The notes beneath the pieces are model-generated. The model did not search any database. It worked only from the letters and a program-made list of their open reading frames with translations, and was not told where the DNA came from. A stretch of 35,988 nucleotides of DNA from J089 sp964535735 (lineage in GTDB: Bacteria > Fidelibacterota > Marinisomatia > Marinisomatales > J089), in contig CAZHTM010000021.1 in the NCBI GenBank assembly GCA_964535735.1, positions 1-35,988 of the forward strand, given 5' to 3'. This document shows positions 33,131 to 35,988 of this stretch, one piece after another; the stretch's first letter is position 1; each line of letters starts with the position of its first letter. The translations under genes and the position numbers were made by a program.

Positions 33131-34686
33131 TCTTCAATTCTATAAATGCTATCCAGCACCGTACCGTCGACCCATTTTACAATACCCACTACTTCATCGC
33201 TGAGCCTGGGTTTTGCCGGCGGTCCTCCGATCAAACGATCCACTTCCGCTTTGATTTCTTCGATCGGTCGGATAGGAAGACCGCTGTTGCGGGTGGCGTC
33301 CAGAAGGTCTTGCCGCAACGGATTGATGGCAATTCCCCGCTCCGTGACAATCACATCAATGAGTTCACCGGGACCGGTCAGCGTTGTGACCTGATCCACG
33401 ATTACTGGAATCCGATCCCTGAAGGATGGAATGGGCAGGATTGTGCACTTACTGAACAGGCAATTTTGCCACCCACCGATACCGTGGAGCATCCGTCCAT
33501 CGGAATGGGTCACCACATTGGCGTTAAAATTAATGTCCACTTCCGTGGCTCCTAAAACGACCACATCCACCATGCTGGCAAAATTGCCTTTTCCATGCCA
33601 GTTATAGCTGGTAAAGGGCGAGGTATTTACATGCCCTGCATTTTCCCGCATAGATCGAACACCGTCTAAATCAAAGGTTTGTCCATCCAAAATATAATCT
33701 GTCAGTCCCGATTCCAGCATTTCCACAAGATATTTGGTTGATCCGCCCCGGATAAACCGAGCCTTGATTCCCGCCGTTTCCATCATTTTCCTGAGAAAGA
33801 TAGCAAAGGCCAGCGCCGTCCCTCCTGCTCCGGCCTGAAAACTGAATCCATCCCGGAGGATTCCCGCTGCCTGGACAAATTTGGCGGTCAATTCAGCAAT
33901 ATACAGCCGATCCGGTGAACGTGTCAGACGCGTGGTGCCACTCACGATTTTTTCCGGATCACCGACGCGATCCATGACGACTACGCTATCCACGTTTTGG
34001 CCCTGTATTTGCCAGGGAATACACGGAAACGGGACCAAGTTATCGGTCACCACAATAACATGATCGGCATATAGAGAATCCACCAATCCAAAACCCAATA
34101 ATCCACAAGCTGAGGGACCACGGTCACCAGTGGCATTGCCAAATGGGTCGGCGGTAGGAGCCGCTAAAATGGCAATATCGATGTGGACTTCTCCGTCCTG
34201 AACAGCCTGCCACCGTCCCCCGTGGCTTCGGAGTATCGCCTTGCCGCGCATACCTCCCTGAGAGGCAAAATTTCCCAAGGGACCATTCAATGACCCTTCT
34301 ACCCAATCCACCACGCCATTGCGAATATGATCAATGACTGGCGCATGACAAGGGAAGGCTGCTGAAGGAAACCATCGGAGGCCTTTGATACCCAGTTCCG
34401 CCGCTATGTCAAACACTTGATTCATCACTAAGTCGCCGTTGCGGAAATGATGATGAGAGGAAATGGTCATGCCATCCCGAAGTCCGGCACGAATTAGAGC
34501 ATCCTTAAGGGACGGAAGAATTTTATTCCCATCCCGAGGATAATCAGCGGCGGAGCGTATGGGCGGCGCGGCTTTGTTTCCCTGGGGGCGATAAACATCC
34601 ACGCCTTGATACGGAGTTTGGGAAACGCCGTTCACTTCCGTCGGCACGGTCCGGCCGGCAGCATTGGTAACCATTTTGACTGACAT
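33127..34686 (-). CDS. citF: Citrate lyase alpha subunit (CitF type; CoA-transferase)
   Basis: A 519-residue chain of the citrate lyase alpha family (usual length about 505-520). In the lyase it swaps acetate for the substrate acid on the acyl carrier's prosthetic group. Family stretches are DGMTISSHHHFRNGD, GPLGNFASQGGMRGKAILRSHGG, FSFQAGAGGTALAFA and TEVDINFNANVVTHSDGRM. It begins 12 bases after the CitD-CitE stop, with AAGG in front of ATG 34686 (a TTG one codon earlier is possible). Its stop lies inside the inverted repeat of the IVP cassette. The acid used could be citrate, citramalate or homocitrate; sequence alone does not tell. Confidence 0.92.
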   Translation of the reverse strand: MSVKMVTNAAGRTVPTEVNGVSQTPYQGVDVYRPQGNKAAPPIRSAADYPRDGNKILPSLKDALIRAGLRDGMTISSHHHFRNGDLVMNQVFDIAAELGIKGLRWFPSAAFPCHAPVIDHIRNGVVDWVEGSLNGPLGNFASQGGMRGKAILRSHGGRWQAVQDGEVHIDIAILAAPTADPFGNATGDRGPSACGLLGFGLVDSLYADHVIVVTDNLVPFPCIPWQIQGQNVDSVVVMDRVGDPEKIVSGTTRLTRSPDRLYIAELTAKFVQAAGILRDGFSFQAGAGGTALAFAIFLRKMMETAGIKARFIRGGSTKYLVEMLESGLTDYILDGQTFDLDGVRSMRENAGHVNTSPFTSYNWHGKGNFASMVDVVVLGATEVDINFNANVVTHSDGRMLHGIGGWQNCLFSKCTILPIPSFRDRIPVIVDQVTTLTGPGELIDVIVTERGIAINPLRQDLLDATRNSGLPIRPIEEIKAEVDRLIGGPPAKPRLSDEVVGIVKWVDGTVLDSIYRIED

Positions 34687-34698
34687 CAATCTTCGCCT

Positions 34699-35910
34699 TT
34701 ACTCTATAGTTTCCGATTCAGGTAAAACCCCGGACTTTCGGGCCAATTCCAAGGTGAATTGAGCACGTGCCACCACTGGAGGATCAATCATTTTACTTCC
34801 AAGTGACACAACTCCCAATCCTTTGGCAGTGGCGTCTTCAAAGGCGGCCACAATAGCTTGTGCTTTTTTCACCGCTTCTGGATCAGGCGCAAATTCTTCA
34901 TGTATGGGCCGAATTTGCCGGGGATGAATACAGCCTTTCCCATCGAATCCCAGTTGTTTCGCCTCCAGCACCGATGCCCGTAAACCGTCCTCATCCTGGA
35001 CATCGCTGAATACAGTATCAATGGCCTGGATACCCGCAGAACGGGCCGCATTCACCAGCATACTCCGAGCCCACAGGGATTCCCGCCCCTCCGGTGTTCT
35101 GGGAACGCCCAGATCCGCCGTATAATCTTCCAGTCCAATGGCCAACGCCACAATAGCGGGGGAGGCAGTAGCAATATCTTCCGCGTGGAGAATTCCCCGA
35201 GCGCTTTCCAATATGGGCATCAGGAATGGAGGTTCCGGTCGTCCGCATTGCTCGCATAACTCCTTTATAAAGCGGTCCACTTCATGAATATCCCGAGCCG
35301 ATTCAACTTTGGGAATTAAGAACACATTCACGGCTTCCGGTACCAATTCCCGTAAATCTTCCTTCCCCAAGGCTCCCTGATTGATGCGCACCATACGTTC
35401 CGACTGCCCGAAATTCAGCGTGCGGAGTGCATTTCGTACAATCAACCTTGCCGATGATTTTTCAGCCGGACTCACCGAATCTTCCAGGTCCAGGATGATG
35501 CCATCCGGTTCATGGATATAGGCATTGATCATCAATTTCGGTTGATTGCCCGGAATGTATAAACGACTCCGGCGCAGGCGATCGCGGGTCGTGGCAGGCC
35601 AAGTGTGAGATTCAGAGCGGGGTTTTTGCAGCTCTCGTTTACCGGGAAAAGCACTCCGAAACACCGCTTCGATGCGGGCATCGATCACAAAAGGAAAGGC
35701 GCCAAAATCTTCAAGCTTCAGGGTTCCAGTTGTGATTTCCATCGATCGGCATTTCTCTTCGGCCTGACGTTGAATGGCCATGCCGAAATTCGCCATTACT
35801 TTACTGGTGATCTGGATTGAAAGCGGTTCAGAACCAGGGGAGTACGTGACCCGCAGATCAGACCGGGGACGGTCCACCAGGGGTCCAGAAGAAAACGATG
35901 TATGGGTCAT
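34699..35910 (-). CDS. CitD-CitE fusion: citrate lyase acyl carrier plus beta subunit
   Basis: A 403-residue fusion of two citrate lyase subunits. Residues 1-92 match the gamma acyl carrier CitD: SIQITSKVMANFG, then LEDFGAFPFVIDARIEAVFRSA. Residues about 112-400 are the CitE lyase: RSRLYIPGNQPKLM, DGIILDLEDSVSPAEKSSAR, VRINQGALG, LIPKVES, LPI-type MPILESARGI and KGCIHPRQI. CitE splits the acyl-thioester of the tricarboxylate, giving an acetyl-thioester and a 2-oxo acid. The prosthetic-group Ser normally lies in an ESSD motif; here the region reads DRPRSDL, so only Ser17 next to the Asp is a candidate. CitC, CitG and CitX maturation genes are not in the window. Confidence 0.9.
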   Translation of the reverse strand: MTHTSFSSGPLVDRPRSDLRVTYSPGSEPLSIQITSKVMANFGMAIQRQAEEKCRSMEITTGTLKLEDFGAFPFVIDARIEAVFRSAFPGKRELQKPRSESHTWPATTRDRLRRSRLYIPGNQPKLMINAYIHEPDGIILDLEDSVSPAEKSSARLIVRNALRTLNFGQSERMVRINQGALGKEDLRELVPEAVNVFLIPKVESARDIHEVDRFIKELCEQCGRPEPPFLMPILESARGILHAEDIATASPAIVALAIGLEDYTADLGVPRTPEGRESLWARSMLVNAARSAGIQAIDTVFSDVQDEDGLRASVLEAKQLGFDGKGCIHPRQIRPIHEEFAPDPEAVKKAQAIVAAFEDATAKGLGVVSLGSKMIDPPVVARAQFTLELARKSGVLPESETIE

Positions 35911-35988
35911 AAGAGGGAATGAATTATCTGCAGATTTTAATGACGGCTAATTTATCTCCAGGCTGCAACCCGGGGCAACTTCAACCGG
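35911..35988 (-). other. Right-edge leader with an undecided upstream gene end
   Basis: This is the leader of the CitD-CitE gene. On the minus strand, frame one reads PVEVAPGCSLEIN and stops at 35947. Another frame, after a TGA, reads GLQPGDKLAVIKICR and stops at 35924; the two would join if one base were missing in the CCCCGGG run. Neither is long enough to call a gene. GATAAT at about 35920 could be a -10 element. Confidence 0.3.

Noticed and set aside
35924..35988. Possible second selenoprotein end, or frameshifted gene end, on the minus strand
   Set aside because: The readable part is under 20 codons and cut by the window edge; neither a Sec reading of the TGA nor a missing base can be tested here.

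Overview
This is a 36 kb piece of a bacterial chromosome, probably a scaffold from a metagenome-assembled genome, because it contains a run of 100 N. No rRNA, tRNA, CRISPR array, phage or transposase gene was seen. Gene content (an ETF:menaquinone-type oxidoreductase, DUF3467 and zinc-ribbon proteins, DUF1761, a B12-type methylmalonyl-CoA mutase, a fungal LYS4-like fused homoaconitase) suggests a menaquinone-respiring member of the FCB group, with Marinimicrobia-like bacteria one possibility. That placement is inference; no marker gene settles it. The organism encodes selenocysteine, because selD is itself a selenoprotein gene with an in-frame TGA.

Layout. (1) 1-7780, plus strand: the 3' end of an unknown gene, selD (Sec at codon 18), then a compact Fe-S operon: Rrf2 regulator, A-type carrier, sufB, sufC, sufD, sufT-like, sufS. 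A perfect inverted repeat abuts the regulator's start codon. A dCMP deaminase follows. (2) 7805-15613, minus strand, read from right to left: etfB, etfA, a membrane-bound Fe-S ETF:quinone oxidoreductase, a solitary adenine-type DNA methyltransferase, a fused alpha-beta acetyl-CoA carboxyltransferase, and a small unknown gene. (3) 15614-16142: the only long gap, holding a candidate 33-residue membrane peptide and a structured element that looks like a two-way terminator or small RNA. (4) 16143-18430: Trm112-like protein, PAP2 phosphatase, DUF3467, acidic zinc-ribbon protein, unknown protein. (5) 18494-22653, plus strand: TerB/J-domain protein, methylmalonyl-CoA mutase catalytic chain, a LysM lipoprotein interrupted by an artefactual assembly gap, and biotin ligase. 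(6) 22645-35910, minus strand, read from right to left: CitD-CitE fusion, CitF, a four-helix-bundle (23S IVP-like) cassette, a variant HD-domain protein, LYS4-like (homo)aconitase, isocitrate-dehydrogenase family enzyme, MmgE/PrpD, glutaryl-CoA-dehydrogenase-like enzyme, DUF1761, a CDF transporter, a class V aminotransferase and cysteine synthase.

How it fits together. The acyl-CoA dehydrogenase of block 6 would pass electrons to ETF and the membrane oxidoreductase of block 2, and so to the quinone pool. Biotin ligase (block 5) serves biotin enzymes such as the carboxylase whose transferase is in block 2. Sulfur and selenium handling is spread over selD, sufS and cysM. The most interesting unit is block 6: a lyase of the citrate-lyase type, two different dehydratases, an oxidative decarboxylase and a glutaryl-CoA dehydrogenase-like enzyme together read as a tricarboxylate pathway. 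Its chain length (citrate or homocitrate) cannot be fixed from sequence alone; the homocitrate, 2-oxoadipate, glutaryl-CoA reading would be new as one gene cluster.
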